Assembly: GCA_002319915.1 (NCBI GenBank) | Contig: DCFQ01000007.1 | Location: 137,401 to 201,400 of the forward strand | Source of the DNA: Bacteroidales bacterium UBA1800 | Lineage (GTDB): Bacteria; Bacteroidota; Bacteroidia; Bacteroidales; VadinHA17 | DNA: 64,000 nt | Reading direction: 5' to 3' | In this document: piece after piece, positions 9,689 to 19,185 of the stretch | Position numbering within the stretch: position 1 is the first letter of the stretch | Layout: the number at the start of each line of letters is the position of its first letter | Notes under the pieces: model-generated | Told to the model about the DNA's origin: nothing | The model's input: the letters and a program-made list of their open reading frames with translations, nothing else | The model's database searches: none | Program-made: the position numbers and the translations under genes

Positions 9689-12600
9689 ATGATATCGAAC
9701 ATATTTATCAACAGACCGAATACATCAATAGTCATTTCGCTTATAATAGTAATCATCGGAATCGTCTCGATAACCAGCCTCCCGATCAGCCAGTATCCCG
9801 ACATTACACCTCCGGTGGTGCAGGTGTCGGCGAACTATATCGGGGCTGATGCCCAGACGGTCGAGCAGACGGTGGCGACTCCCATCGAAACCCAGGTGAA
9901 CGGTGTCCCCGGGATGGCATACATTCAATCGAACAGCACCAACACAGGATCGATGGGGATGAGCGTCACATTCAACCTGGGAACCAACATCGACATTGCG
10001 GCCCTCGATGTGGAAAACCGCGTCAATACAGCCGAGCCGATACTTCCCCAGGAGGTCAAGAACCTGGGGATACAGGTGAGGAAAAGGACCCCGAGCATCC
10101 TGATGGTCGTGGCAATTTATTCCCCGAAAGGCACCCATGACATCAAATTCGTGGACAACTATACGAATTTCTTTGTAAGGGATGCCGTTCTCAGGGTAAA
10201 GGGTGTGGGTGACGTTTTCACACGTGCCGATGATTTCGGCATGAGGATCTGGCTTAATCCCCAGAAGCTCGCACAGTTCAGCCTCACACCGGGTGACATA
10301 ATCCAGGCAGTCCAGGAACAGAATATCCAGGTTGCAGCAGGGATCGTGGGATCCAATCCGCAGCCTGCCGACCAGGCTTTCGAGTATACTGCATTCGTGG
10401 AAGGGCGTCTTGTGACGGAAGAACAGTTCGGGAATATCATTATAAAGACAAATCCTGTCGACAAGTCAATAGTTTACCTCAGGGATGTGGCCAGGGTCCA
10501 GCTCGGCAAATTCAACTACTCCGGCAACTCCTATGTTGATGGGAAGCGGGCGGCTTTCCTGCTCGTTTTCCAGCTCCCGGGAAGCAATGCCATGGAAACC
10601 GCTAAGGGGATCTATAAGCAGATGGACCTGGTATCAAAGTCATTCCCCCCTGACCTCAGCTACGGTATCCCCTTCGAAGCCGTATCGGTGGTCAAGGTGT
10701 CGATTGACGAGGTTGTTAAAACATTAACAATTGCCCTTCTTCTGGTTGTCATGGTCGTATTTATCTTCCTCCAGACCTGGAGGGCAACTATTATCCCCAT
10801 TCTTGCAATACCTGTTTCCATCATCGGGACTTTTGCATTCTTCAAGCCCCTGGGATTTACCATTAATACCCTGACGCTGTTCGGGTTTGTGATGGCAATC
10901 GGGATAGTGGTCGATGATGCGATTATTGTCATCGAGGCAATCCAGAGGTATATTGATGAAAAGGGCCTTACCCCGAAGGAAGCGGCTTTCAGGGCGATGC
11001 AGGATATCTCCGGCCCGGTGGTTGCTATTGCCCTGATACTGGCAGCGGTATTTCTGCCGGTCGGATTCATCCCCGGGATCGTCGGGAAGCTCTACCAGCA
11101 GTTTGCAGTCACCATCGCAATCTCCGTGCTTCTTTCCGCATTCATTGCCCTGACCCTTACCCCGGCACTGGGATCACTGCTGCTGGTCCCCAGGACCGAA
11201 TCGAGGCAGGGCGGCCTCAGGAAGCTTTTCGGATACTTCAACAGGGCATTTGACAAGAGCCTCAATACTTACTCATCGACAGTCAGTCATGTGATAAACT
11301 ATTCGCGCTATGTCATAATCCTGCTTGTAATGATCATTGCCGGCGCCCTTCTCCTGTTTAAAAACAAGCCTACCGGCTTCATACCTCTGGAAGACGAGGG
11401 CCGGTTCTACCTTACATTCGAGCTGCCCGAGGCAGCCTCCACAACGCGGACCATCGAGGTATTGAACAAGATTATGGCAATGCTCGACCAGGTGCCGGAA
11501 GTGGGGCATTATGCCGCGTTGTCGGGGCTTAACGTGATCAATTTCTCATTCAAGTCAAACAGCGGCACGATTTTCTGCCAGCTGAAGCCTTGGGCTGACA
11601 GGAAGAAGAAATCGCAGCACCTCGAAGCTCTTCTTTTACAGCTCAACCGGCTGTTCTATTCGATAAAGGAGGCCAGGGTGATTGTGATCTCGCCGCCCGC
11701 AATACCGGGCCTGGGAAGCACCGGAGGGTTCAGCTTTGTGCTTCAGCAGCGTGAAAGCAACGACGACCTGAAAGCTTTCCAGAATGTCGTCATGAAATTC
11801 ATGATGGCAGCCAACAAGCGGCCCGAGATAGGCAGCGCATTTACCTTCTTCACAGCAAATACTCCCGGATACAGGATTACCGTCGACAGGGAGAAATGCA
11901 AAACGCTCGGGGTCAGGATCGGGGATGTCTTCCTTACGCTCCAGACCCTGATGGGGAGCTTCTATATAAACGATTTTACTCTTTACGGAAGGGATTTCCG
12001 GGTTGTGGCCCAGGCAGATACTACCTTCAGGGACAAGATAAGCGACATCGACAAGTACTATGTGAGGAACAGCTCGGGAGAAATGCTTCCCCTGAGCAAT
12101 TTTGTCAGCTACAGGGTCATTGAGAGCGCTCCCCTGGTCTCGCACTATAACCTGTACCGGTCAACCGAGTTCAATGGGGAAGCGGCGAAGGGCTACAGCA
12201 GCGGGCAGGCGATCAAGGCGCTCAGGGAAACGGCAGCTTCGGTGCTGCCGGCCGGCTATGGATATGAGTTCAGCGGGCTGAGCCGTGAGGAGATCGAAGC
12301 CGGATCGCGGTCGATCCTGATCTTTTCGATCTCGCTCCTGTTCGTATTCCTGTTCCTTACCGCGCTCTACGAAAGCTGGTCGGTCCCGTTCTCGGTGCTT
12401 CTCGCAGTCCCTCTGGGCGCATTCGGCGCAATCCTTACACTTACCCTCGTGCCGAAACTTAACGATAATGTTTATGCCCAGATCGGCCTCGTCACCCTGA
12501 TAGGTCTTGCTGCAAAGAACTCGATACTGATCGTCGAATTCGCGAAACGAAGGGTCGATAGCGGCACAGAGCTTATTGCTGCGACAATTGAAGCGATCAG

Positions 12601-12859
12601 GCTGAGACTGAGACCCATCCTAATGACCTCCTTTGCCTTTATCTTCGGGATCTCACCTCTAATTTTCGCCAACGGGGCGGGAGCTGTCGCAAGGCAGACA
12701 ATCGGCTGGACGGTTTTCGGGGGGATGCTTGCAGCAACCTTTATCGGGATATTCGTGGTACCGGTACTGTTTATTGTGATCACCAGGCTGGCATATGGTA
12801 AAGAAAAACTGGAGGATCTGCAGAAGACAAGCCCGCAAACCCCTCAGCAGGGAGGGTAA
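9689..12859 (+). CDS. RND multidrug efflux transporter (HAE1/AcrB family)
   Basis: 1056 residues, the usual size. It has 12 predicted membrane helices in two repeats, each with a large periplasmic loop after the first helix. The N-terminal QYPDITPPVVQVSANYIGA and the helix-4 GIVVDDAIIVIEAI pair of aspartates (about 405-415) mark it as a proton-driven hydrophobe/amphiphile exporter. Last gene of the tolC-adaptor-pump operon. No local TetR or MarR regulator was found, so control may come from the upstream signalling genes or elsewhere. Confidence 0.95.
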   Translation: MISNIFINRPNTSIVISLIIVIIGIVSITSLPISQYPDITPPVVQVSANYIGADAQTVEQTVATPIETQVNGVPGMAYIQSNSTNTGSMGMSVTFNLGTNIDIAALDVENRVNTAEPILPQEVKNLGIQVRKRTPSILMVVAIYSPKGTHDIKFVDNYTNFFVRDAVLRVKGVGDVFTRADDFGMRIWLNPQKLAQFSLTPGDIIQAVQEQNIQVAAGIVGSNPQPADQAFEYTAFVEGRLVTEEQFGNIIIKTNPVDKSIVYLRDVARVQLGKFNYSGNSYVDGKRAAFLLVFQLPGSNAMETAKGIYKQMDLVSKSFPPDLSYGIPFEAVSVVKVSIDEVVKTLTIALLLVVMVVFIFLQTWRATIIPILAIPVSIIGTFAFFKPLGFTINTLTLFGFVMAIGIVVDDAIIVIEAIQRYIDEKGLTPKEAAFRAMQDISGPVVAIALILAAVFLPVGFIPGIVGKLYQQFAVTIAISVLLSAFIALTLTPALGSLLLVPRTESRQGGLRKLFGYFNRAFDKSLNTYSSTVSHVINYSRYVIILLVMIIAGALLLFKNKPTGFIPLEDEGRFYLTFELPEAASTTRTIEVLNKIMAMLDQVPEVGHYAALSGLNVINFSFKSNSGTIFCQLKPWADRKKKSQHLEALLLQLNRLFYSIKEARVIVISPPAIPGLGSTGGFSFVLQQRESNDDLKAFQNVVMKFMMAANKRPEIGSAFTFFTANTPGYRITVDREKCKTLGVRIGDVFLTLQTLMGSFYINDFTLYGRDFRVVAQADTTFRDKISDIDKYYVRNSSGEMLPLSNFVSYRVIESAPLVSHYNLYRSTEFNGEAAKGYSSGQAIKALRETAASVLPAGYGYEFSGLSREEIEAGSRSILIFSISLLFVFLFLTALYESWSVPFSVLLAVPLGAFGAILTLTLVPKLNDNVYAQIGLVTLIGLAAKNSILIVEFAKRRVDSGTELIAATIEAIRLRLRPILMTSFAFIFGISPLIFANGAGAVARQTIGWTVFGGMLAATFIGIFVVPVLFIVITRLAYGKEKLEDLQKTSPQTPQQGG

Positions 12860-12873
12860 AGCCTGATCCGGTA

Positions 12874-14016
12874 TCAGTCGGCAAGATTAAGGACATATTT
12901 CTGACAGCCATATTTCCTTAGAAGCGATATGGCTTCGTCCATCCCGGATGAAACGGCATTACCGGCGCTGCGCTGGCAGAAGGGGCATGCATGAAACTCT
13001 CCTTTTGAATCGATGTAAAGATACCGGTTCCCTGCGCCCAGGCAGCCTGTCCTGCGCTGGGTCCAGGAAGGAAAGGTGATTATAGGAAACCCGGAATATT
13101 CAGGTGAAATATTTGTTTCCTGAAAGAACGCCTCCAGCAGCTTAAACTGATCCTCTTCCAGCTCGACATTCCTGTCAAGGAACTTCCCTGCCCGGCGGGG
13201 TTCGAGCAGCCTGATAAATCCTGAGTTCCATCGTCTGGCACAGTCGATATACCTTGCCAGGTTATCCGCCGACACGAACTCTTTGAATGCGCAAAGTGAC
13301 AGAGCAGTGACCAGTCCCGTTTCATTACAGTTCCTTACGGCCTCTCTCACCCACGCGAAAGCCCTCGGATTGTTCCTTGACCTGTTATGCTCCCGGGCGT
13401 CCCAGTGGTCAAGGCTTATATCGGCCCCGGTAAGGCCCGCCTTTCTCATAAGAGCAGCCTTTTCCCTGGTGAGGCCGTATCCGGAAGTCAGAATCCAGAC
13501 GTCGGCTCCCCTAGAGGCATACTTTATTATTTTAAGCAAATCCTCAAAACGTTCGAGCGGCTCACCTCCGCTCAGCTGGATATGCCTTACTCCTGAACCC
13601 TTTACTTTGTCGACTATCCTCATAATATCCCCGACGGCAAGGGCCTCGGAGGCGGAGATATTGTTCCATTCATAGCAATGGCCGCACGCAAGAGTGCATT
13701 TCGAAGTGATCGCCATTATGATCGTCGACAGGGGGCCTTTGCTATCCGGCTTCAGGATCCTGTTGATTTCGTTTCTGAAAAAACCGTTAAATGCCCGTGA
13801 GGGCCATCCCGGGATGTTTTCGGTCAGGAAAAATCTACCTTGCTCCTTAATGAATTTTCCGGCAGGCGGCAAACCCTGGATGGTCATTCTTTTCTTACCG
13901 ATCTCTTTCAACAGGCTGGTCCATCTGCCAGGCCTGGCAGAAAAAAGTGCCAGGAGGAGGATATTCAGTAAAATGCCGGTCCTGACAATTCTGGCACGGA
14001 TACCTGATACTACCAT
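12874..14016 (-). CDS. radical SAM protein with a SPASM-like C-terminus
   Basis: 380 residues. The radical SAM motif CxxxCxxC is C107-TLA-C111-GH-C114 (CTLACGHC), followed by SGGEPLERF, the glycine-rich SAM-contacting motif. Further cysteines near the C-terminus (GCLGAGNR and CPFCQR) suggest an auxiliary cluster of the SPASM/twitch type. A hydrophobic stretch at residues 12-28 may anchor it to the membrane, which is less usual for the family. It lies 46 bases downstream of the lipoprotein gene at 14063-15694 on the same strand and may be co-transcribed. The substrate is unknown; peptide modification is a guess from the SPASM-like tail. Confidence 0.8.
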   Translation of the reverse strand: MVVSGIRARIVRTGILLNILLLALFSARPGRWTSLLKEIGKKRMTIQGLPPAGKFIKEQGRFFLTENIPGWPSRAFNGFFRNEINRILKPDSKGPLSTIIMAITSKCTLACGHCYEWNNISASEALAVGDIMRIVDKVKGSGVRHIQLSGGEPLERFEDLLKIIKYASRGADVWILTSGYGLTREKAALMRKAGLTGADISLDHWDAREHNRSRNNPRAFAWVREAVRNCNETGLVTALSLCAFKEFVSADNLARYIDCARRWNSGFIRLLEPRRAGKFLDRNVELEEDQFKLLEAFFQETNISPEYSGFPIITFPSWTQRRTGCLGAGNRYLYIDSKGEFHACPFCQRSAGNAVSSGMDEAISLLRKYGCQKYVLNLAD

Positions 14017-14062
14017 TTTAATTTTTTGTTCTGGTTCGATACTGAGTATTGGCAGTCAGAAG

Positions 14063-15694
14063 CTAATTTCCGAGCGCCTGTTCGTACATCTCCCTTGAAA
14101 AGCGCGGGAACCGGTTGGGTCTTTTGAATGTTTTGAGAGCTTTTACATTGGCAGGTCCTCTCTGATCCCTTATTATCTTGTAGAATCCGGAAGTGTGCAG
14201 GAAAACGCTTCTGTCTGAGGATTGCTGCAAAGGCTCTGCAAATGTGAGGGATACATTATCCCCGATATCATCCAGGACAAGGTAACTTTTATCCCTGGAT
14301 GACACCAGGCTGCTTACGTCATCACCATTACCCATAATGGCTTCATCAGGGGCTAGTGAATAAGTAATGATCTTTTCATCCTTACTGAAATCCATTCCGG
14401 CAAAATCGAGCTCCCAGAAAAGAAAGCCTGTTTCGAGCTTCAGTGAAACCGTATCGGATTTCAGTGCAGGCAGATCAATTGTTAAAATATCATCCTTGAA
14501 TGCCATTGGACCTGCAATATTGAAATAGTCTGCAAACTCCCACTTTCCGTCTTTCTCACAGTAAACAGAGAGCGGAATATTCTGGTCGAGAAGGAATTTT
14601 TTCAGCTTTTCCGGCGGACTCGATTCCTGCTTTGAAACGAATTCATCATACTTTGAACCGAATAACCCATGGAATTTTGAAAACAGGACATCCAGCCAGA
14701 ACGTGTTCTTAGCTCTTATGATCAGCTTTGAGGATCCGCTATTATCGGGTCTTTTGAATTTCAGGTAAATATCCTCGATCCCGCTGCTGTTTTGATCTTT
14801 CATGTCACCTGAATAGGAGAGGCTGTCTTTTGACGCAATGAAAGGCAGAACATCAGATCCTGAATTATTGGTGGCTCTAACCGGGCGGGAAATGTTTCCG
14901 ACTGAATGGATCACCCCGATCTTATCAATCAATACAGACGTGTTTTCCGGGTGGTCAGCCACTATAATTCCGGCAGAATTGACTGACTGAACTTCATTTA
15001 CTTCATTTGTCAGCCTTATTTTATAGGAACCGCCATCGGACCTGAGCTTCGGCAATGGCAGGTAATCATCCCTTTCAAGGCCCGGCTGGGTGGCCCCGCT
15101 GAAAATTTCACCCGTAAAAAGGAAATCACTTCCGTTATCAGAATATACAAACGGGCAGGAGCTTTTTGTCAACGCCGCAATAATCAATATGAGACCGAAT
15201 GCCGCCATTGCCACTGCTGAGGCACCGAATACGAAGCTCGCAATATTGGCCCCTGTGGCAGGATCATATACCTCAATTCTATCTATTTCCCCTGTCGGGA
15301 TCGCTACCTTATTGCCGGACGTTTGTGATAAGCCGGTGGCATAAATGTGAACTTCACTGGTTATATACTGTTCATTGGCGGCCCCGCTGGCCTTGTACCT
15401 GTTTACCCTGTCGGTGTGCGCTGTTTTATATCTTTCATGGCCAACAATCGGAAGGATGCTGCCTGAAATGGTATCTGGTGTGGCAATTATATCGACAAAT
15501 TGCCAGATCTTGTCGTTGAAATGAAGGATCATGAGCTTACCCATACCCTGCAATTTCACAACAGCCTGATGCGGCGGCTCCTGGGATTTAGAAACCCTGA
15601 AGTAGGAGCAGCCTGACATCATCGTAAGAAATGAAAAGATCAGGATCACCGAAAGCGGTCCTTCAACATTTGGTGAACGGAAGAATCTAAGCAT
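14063..15694 (-). CDS. lipoprotein of unknown function with an internal hydrophobic segment
   Basis: 543 residues. The start shows a signal with lipobox LTMMSGC (Cys about 29). Near residues 150-175 is a strongly hydrophobic segment, FGASAVAMAAFGLILIIAAL, followed by SSCPFVYSDNG and then GEIFSGATQPGLERDDYLPLP. That second block is a motif I have seen in other Bacteroidota hypothetical lipoproteins, but I know no function for it. The rest is beta-rich and looks extracytoplasmic. It lies between the cytochrome operon (373 bases upstream) and the radical SAM gene. A link to either is possible but unproven. Confidence 0.65.
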   Translation of the reverse strand: MLRFFRSPNVEGPLSVILIFSFLTMMSGCSYFRVSKSQEPPHQAVVKLQGMGKLMILHFNDKIWQFVDIIATPDTISGSILPIVGHERYKTAHTDRVNRYKASGAANEQYITSEVHIYATGLSQTSGNKVAIPTGEIDRIEVYDPATGANIASFVFGASAVAMAAFGLILIIAALTKSSCPFVYSDNGSDFLFTGEIFSGATQPGLERDDYLPLPKLRSDGGSYKIRLTNEVNEVQSVNSAGIIVADHPENTSVLIDKIGVIHSVGNISRPVRATNNSGSDVLPFIASKDSLSYSGDMKDQNSSGIEDIYLKFKRPDNSGSSKLIIRAKNTFWLDVLFSKFHGLFGSKYDEFVSKQESSPPEKLKKFLLDQNIPLSVYCEKDGKWEFADYFNIAGPMAFKDDILTIDLPALKSDTVSLKLETGFLFWELDFAGMDFSKDEKIITYSLAPDEAIMGNGDDVSSLVSSRDKSYLVLDDIGDNVSLTFAEPLQQSSDRSVFLHTSGFYKIIRDQRGPANVKALKTFKRPNRFPRFSREMYEQALGN

Positions 15695-16067
15695 AATGAG
15701 GCGTTAATTAGTGGTTAACAGGGGTTTTTACCGCTTTCGAGGGTGCGGCCGGCTGAAACAGAGGGATATTTTCCGTTTTGGATATCCCGGCGGAAGGATA
15801 ATTTCTGAACCATTGAAACTACGAATACCTGACTGAAAGATATCAGGTCCCTTTTCATTTTCTATTTGGTATTCTGCCGATTCAGGGATAAGGTTCTAAC
15901 AAATTTCAACATTAAAGTTAAGAACCATTTGAATTCCAGTCAAGTATTTTTTAGGGAGAACAGAAAATTTAGAATGAGAGCTAAAATGTTTACCCTGCTC
16001 CGGCATTCCGGAACGTAATCATCCCACGCAGGAAGGGGACAGGATCAGTGCCGGCGAAATCTCAGGG
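15695..16067. other. gene-free gap with one hairpin
   Basis: This stretch separates the cytochrome operon from the lipoprotein gene, both on the minus strand. I see no ORF worth calling. A 7-base-pair hairpin, GGGATAT (15763-15769) with ATATCCC (15782-15788), lies about 70 bases before the lipoprotein start and could be part of its leader or a terminator remnant of the upstream operon. It has no U-tract on either strand. Confidence 0.3.
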
Positions 16068-17705
16068 TCAGAACCTCTTCAGAAGCTGCAGGTAGACCCT
16101 GTTATACCTGGCCTTCCCTTCGAAAGTCAGCTCATAATCCACAGACAATGACAACTTCTTATAGAGCTGCCAGTAAACATTGACATTTGCCATATGCTGG
16201 GTGAGGTTCTGGAGGCTTTCGGGAAGGCTGTACTGCTGGTACCTGTACCCTGCACCTGCCTGCATTCTTCCCTTTGCCAGGCTGGTGAGGAAGGAAAGAT
16301 CGCCGGAATACCCGTTCATATAGCCGGTGGTGATATAATCTCCCGAAAGGGTGAGCGCGAGGTAATTTTTGACCTTCGGGGTGTATGACAGGTAACCTCC
16401 GGCACTTCCTGATTTTTTAATGTCTGTCTTCAGATAACGGTATGATGACTGAATACCGAGCCTGAGAGTGGACGAAAGCCTTATACTGGCATTTACCCTG
16501 TAACTCTGCCGGAGCGCATTCTCCCTCAGTGTATCGAGAAGAGTCCTGGCAGTCTCGTAATAGATTGGGTTCTTCCGCGCATCATACGAGACGCCAACCG
16601 ATGCGCGGTCGCTTAACCTGTAATTAAGATAGAAATAGAAGGATGTAAGGCTGAAGCTCGTCTGGGACTGGTTGTTTACCAGCTTGTAGAGATCTGCCTC
16701 GACCGAGCCGAAAACACTCAGGTTCTTTGCAAGGAGCCCCGAATGCTGAAGGTAAAGGAACCTCCTGTCGGTCTTTCCCGAATTGAGCTGGTCCATGAAG
16801 GCCAGGGAGGTCGATGAGTAGCTGTCAGCCGAATTGTGATCGTATGAGATGTAACCCCCGAACTGCATAAGGTTGAAGTCAAAGCCATAGGTCATGTAAT
16901 CCGGACGTGATCCACCGGCCAGACCGAACGAAAACCCACCCACCGACTTTTCGGCTGCCAGCCCGTCGAATGCCCCGATATTGGCGATCCTCTGGTTTAT
17001 CTGCCTTCCGAGTTTCAGGCTCATCGTGGTGTCAATGTCATATTTCAGAGCCAGGGAATAGATCTTCAGGCCGTTGAATACGTTTTTCCTTATCTCATCC
17101 CAGGAGCCCGACCTGTGCCTGAATGAAACATAAACATCAGCCGACAGCGGTGAATTTCCGATGTTTGCAGCGTTTATTGACAATGTATACCGGAATCTCT
17201 GGTCACCGGGCCCCGGAGTATTGGAAAAATCGGAATAGGAAGCTGCACTTAGGCTTCCTGCGATCTTCTCATGCCTGCCTTTCTTTTCTGCGGGTAAGCT
17301 CCGGCTCATTTCTCCGGCAGCGGGTAAAGCAGCTTTCGTGATCTCCTTTGCCGGTTCTGCTTCAGGCTTGCTCGTATCAGGAAGAGGTATTTCTGCCTGC
17401 CGGGGAATGTTCCTTGCCCGGGCAATGATCAAATGGCCTACCGGCAGGCTCTCACCGGTCAATTGGGTGCAGAGGCATGAGGAGGGCGAGATGTTGTCAA
17501 CAACAAGCGCAGGCACAAGCCTGCTTCCGGTGGAGATGAAAAGTGTATCATGTACACTTATTCCGGTGGTGCTTGTGAACCTCACATAAACATTCTGCGA
17601 CGACACGAATGAGACCTGGCCGGTAACATTTTTACTGAGATCCTGGCCCCTGATCTGAGAGCCCGCCAGAAGGAAGAAACAGAAAATCAGATACCTGTAT
17701 TTCAT
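16068..17705 (-). CDS. outer-membrane beta-barrel protein of the multiheme cytochrome operon
   Basis: About 545 residues, with the start placed at 17705 where a clear signal peptide begins (MKYRYLIFCFFLLAG...GQ). An upstream in-frame extension to 17783 would overlap the cytochrome gene and lacks signal-like features. After a small N-terminal beta domain (about 25-105) and a Pro/Ala/Glu-rich linker, residues 165-545 alternate aromatic and polar residues as in outer-membrane strands (RFRYTLSINAANIG, SFYFYLNYRLSDRASVGVSY). The chain ends in ...KRF, the terminal Phe typical of outer-membrane proteins. By position and size it could play the role of the MtrB/PioB-like sheath of a porin-cytochrome conduit, although no homology to those was established. 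It starts 10 bases after the 19-heme cytochrome gene. Confidence 0.75.
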   Translation of the reverse strand: MKYRYLIFCFFLLAGSQIRGQDLSKNVTGQVSFVSSQNVYVRFTSTTGISVHDTLFISTGSRLVPALVVDNISPSSCLCTQLTGESLPVGHLIIARARNIPRQAEIPLPDTSKPEAEPAKEITKAALPAAGEMSRSLPAEKKGRHEKIAGSLSAASYSDFSNTPGPGDQRFRYTLSINAANIGNSPLSADVYVSFRHRSGSWDEIRKNVFNGLKIYSLALKYDIDTTMSLKLGRQINQRIANIGAFDGLAAEKSVGGFSFGLAGGSRPDYMTYGFDFNLMQFGGYISYDHNSADSYSSTSLAFMDQLNSGKTDRRFLYLQHSGLLAKNLSVFGSVEADLYKLVNNQSQTSFSLTSFYFYLNYRLSDRASVGVSYDARKNPIYYETARTLLDTLRENALRQSYRVNASIRLSSTLRLGIQSSYRYLKTDIKKSGSAGGYLSYTPKVKNYLALTLSGDYITTGYMNGYSGDLSFLTSLAKGRMQAGAGYRYQQYSLPESLQNLTQHMANVNVYWQLYKKLSLSVDYELTFEGKARYNRVYLQLLKRF

Positions 17706-17715
17706 AGCTTTACTT

Positions 17716-19185
17716 TTACTTCTTTTTGTCCCCGCCGGTCCCCCTCGGGTGGCAGGAATAGCATGAAGTGGCACTATAGACATAATCCCTTACATCGGTA
17801 TGGCGGGGATCGGTGTTCGCCTGGCTGTGTTCATGACAGCTGATGCAGGTGAACAATGCATAGTTCGAAGGCTGGTTGTGGCAGTCGGTACAGCTCGTCC
17901 AGACCCCGTTGTGCCTGCCCGAGTAAATCGGGAAGAACTGGGCGTCGTGCTGCGCGTACTTTGCCGGGGTCCAGCCGGGATTGGTCGAATGGCAATCAGT
18001 GCAGTTAAGTGAGAAATTCAGGGTTTTATGGGATGGATTTGTAGTGTTGTTATAATCGGTGAGATGACAGGAAGAGCACGTGGAAGACGTGGTTGTGTAG
18101 TTTCCGTTAATGTGGCAAGCGGTGCAGGCGACATTTGCATGACCGAGCGTAAGGGGGAACGCGCTATGGTCGAAGGTGGCAGGTTTCCATCCTGGATTGG
18201 TGGTGTGGCACAGCTTGCAGTCGGTCGAGAATTGAAGGGCAGCATGGTTTGGATTCGAGGTGCCCTGGTAATCCTGCTGGTGACATGAATAGCAGACTGC
18301 CGAAACGGAAGTGTAGTTCCCGTTTTTGTGGCAAGCTGCGCAGTCCAGCGATGAATGACCCAGTGTCAGCGGGAAAGAGCCATGATCGAAGGTCGCTGGC
18401 TTCCAGCCGGGGCTCAGGGAGTGGCACTCCTGGCAATTCGTCGGGAAGTTAGAAGCCACATGGTTGGGATTGGTTGTAGCCTCATAGTTCTGCCGGTGGC
18501 AGGAATAGCAGTCGGACTTTGTATCCCGGTAGTTGGGGCTGGTATGGCAATCGGAACATTTGAGGTTCGAGTGGCCCTGCACGAGCGGGAAGAAAGCGTG
18601 GTTAAATCCCGCGCCGGTCCACTGAAACGAATTGATCGTATGACAAATAGCACAATCCTCCGAGAAGCCCGCCTGAACATGGTTGGGGTTATTCGTGGCC
18701 AGGAATTCAGCCCTGTGGCAGTCGATGCAGTTCACTCCCAGGACATCGAAGCGAAGAGGGTTTTCCGATTTGTGGCATTGATTGCAATCGGCTGTCCGGT
18801 GAGCCCCGAGCAATGGGAAACGGCTCATCCTGTGGATCCCTGTAATATCACTCACGAGCCATGAGGCGGTAGTGTGACACCTTGCACACTCAGGACCGGT
18901 GGTGGTTTCATGGATATCTTTATGGCAGTCGCGGCACTCTGTCCTGGCTTCGGAAAATACCAGCGATATGTGGCACTGCCTGCAGTCGAGGCTCACATGC
19001 TGGCCATTGAGCGGGAACTTCGTCTTGTTGTGGTCAAAGGAATAGACCGATTTATCGAGCTGCCATCCCTTGGTGCTGTGACAGACCTTGCAGTCTATCC
19101 GGAAATTTGGCCCGTGAGGTGATGGCCCCGAATGGTAAAAGGCAAATAAGAGGCCCGATAATATCAGAAGTGACAGGATTCGCAT
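17716..19185 (-). CDS. multiheme c-type cytochrome, 19 CxxCH motifs
   Basis: 489 residues with an N-terminal signal peptide (MRILSLLILSGLLFAF). I count 19 CxxCH heme-attachment motifs, beginning with CKVCH and ending with CYSCH, roughly one per 25 residues. The central part is built from repeats of about 30-35 residues with NPNH and GHSSLDCAACH-type spacers, as in cytochrome c3/c7-like arrays. Extra conserved His residues between motifs could be the distal heme ligands. It is exported and should lie in the periplasm or at the outer membrane. It overlaps the 20-heme gene by 22 bases and precedes the beta-barrel gene, supporting a physical electron chain. Confidence 0.93.
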   Translation of the reverse strand: MRILSLLILSGLLFAFYHSGPSPHGPNFRIDCKVCHSTKGWQLDKSVYSFDHNKTKFPLNGQHVSLDCRQCHISLVFSEARTECRDCHKDIHETTTGPECARCHTTASWLVSDITGIHRMSRFPLLGAHRTADCNQCHKSENPLRFDVLGVNCIDCHRAEFLATNNPNHVQAGFSEDCAICHTINSFQWTGAGFNHAFFPLVQGHSNLKCSDCHTSPNYRDTKSDCYSCHRQNYEATTNPNHVASNFPTNCQECHSLSPGWKPATFDHGSFPLTLGHSSLDCAACHKNGNYTSVSAVCYSCHQQDYQGTSNPNHAALQFSTDCKLCHTTNPGWKPATFDHSAFPLTLGHANVACTACHINGNYTTTSSTCSSCHLTDYNNTTNPSHKTLNFSLNCTDCHSTNPGWTPAKYAQHDAQFFPIYSGRHNGVWTSCTDCHNQPSNYALFTCISCHEHSQANTDPRHTDVRDYVYSATSCYSCHPRGTGGDKKK

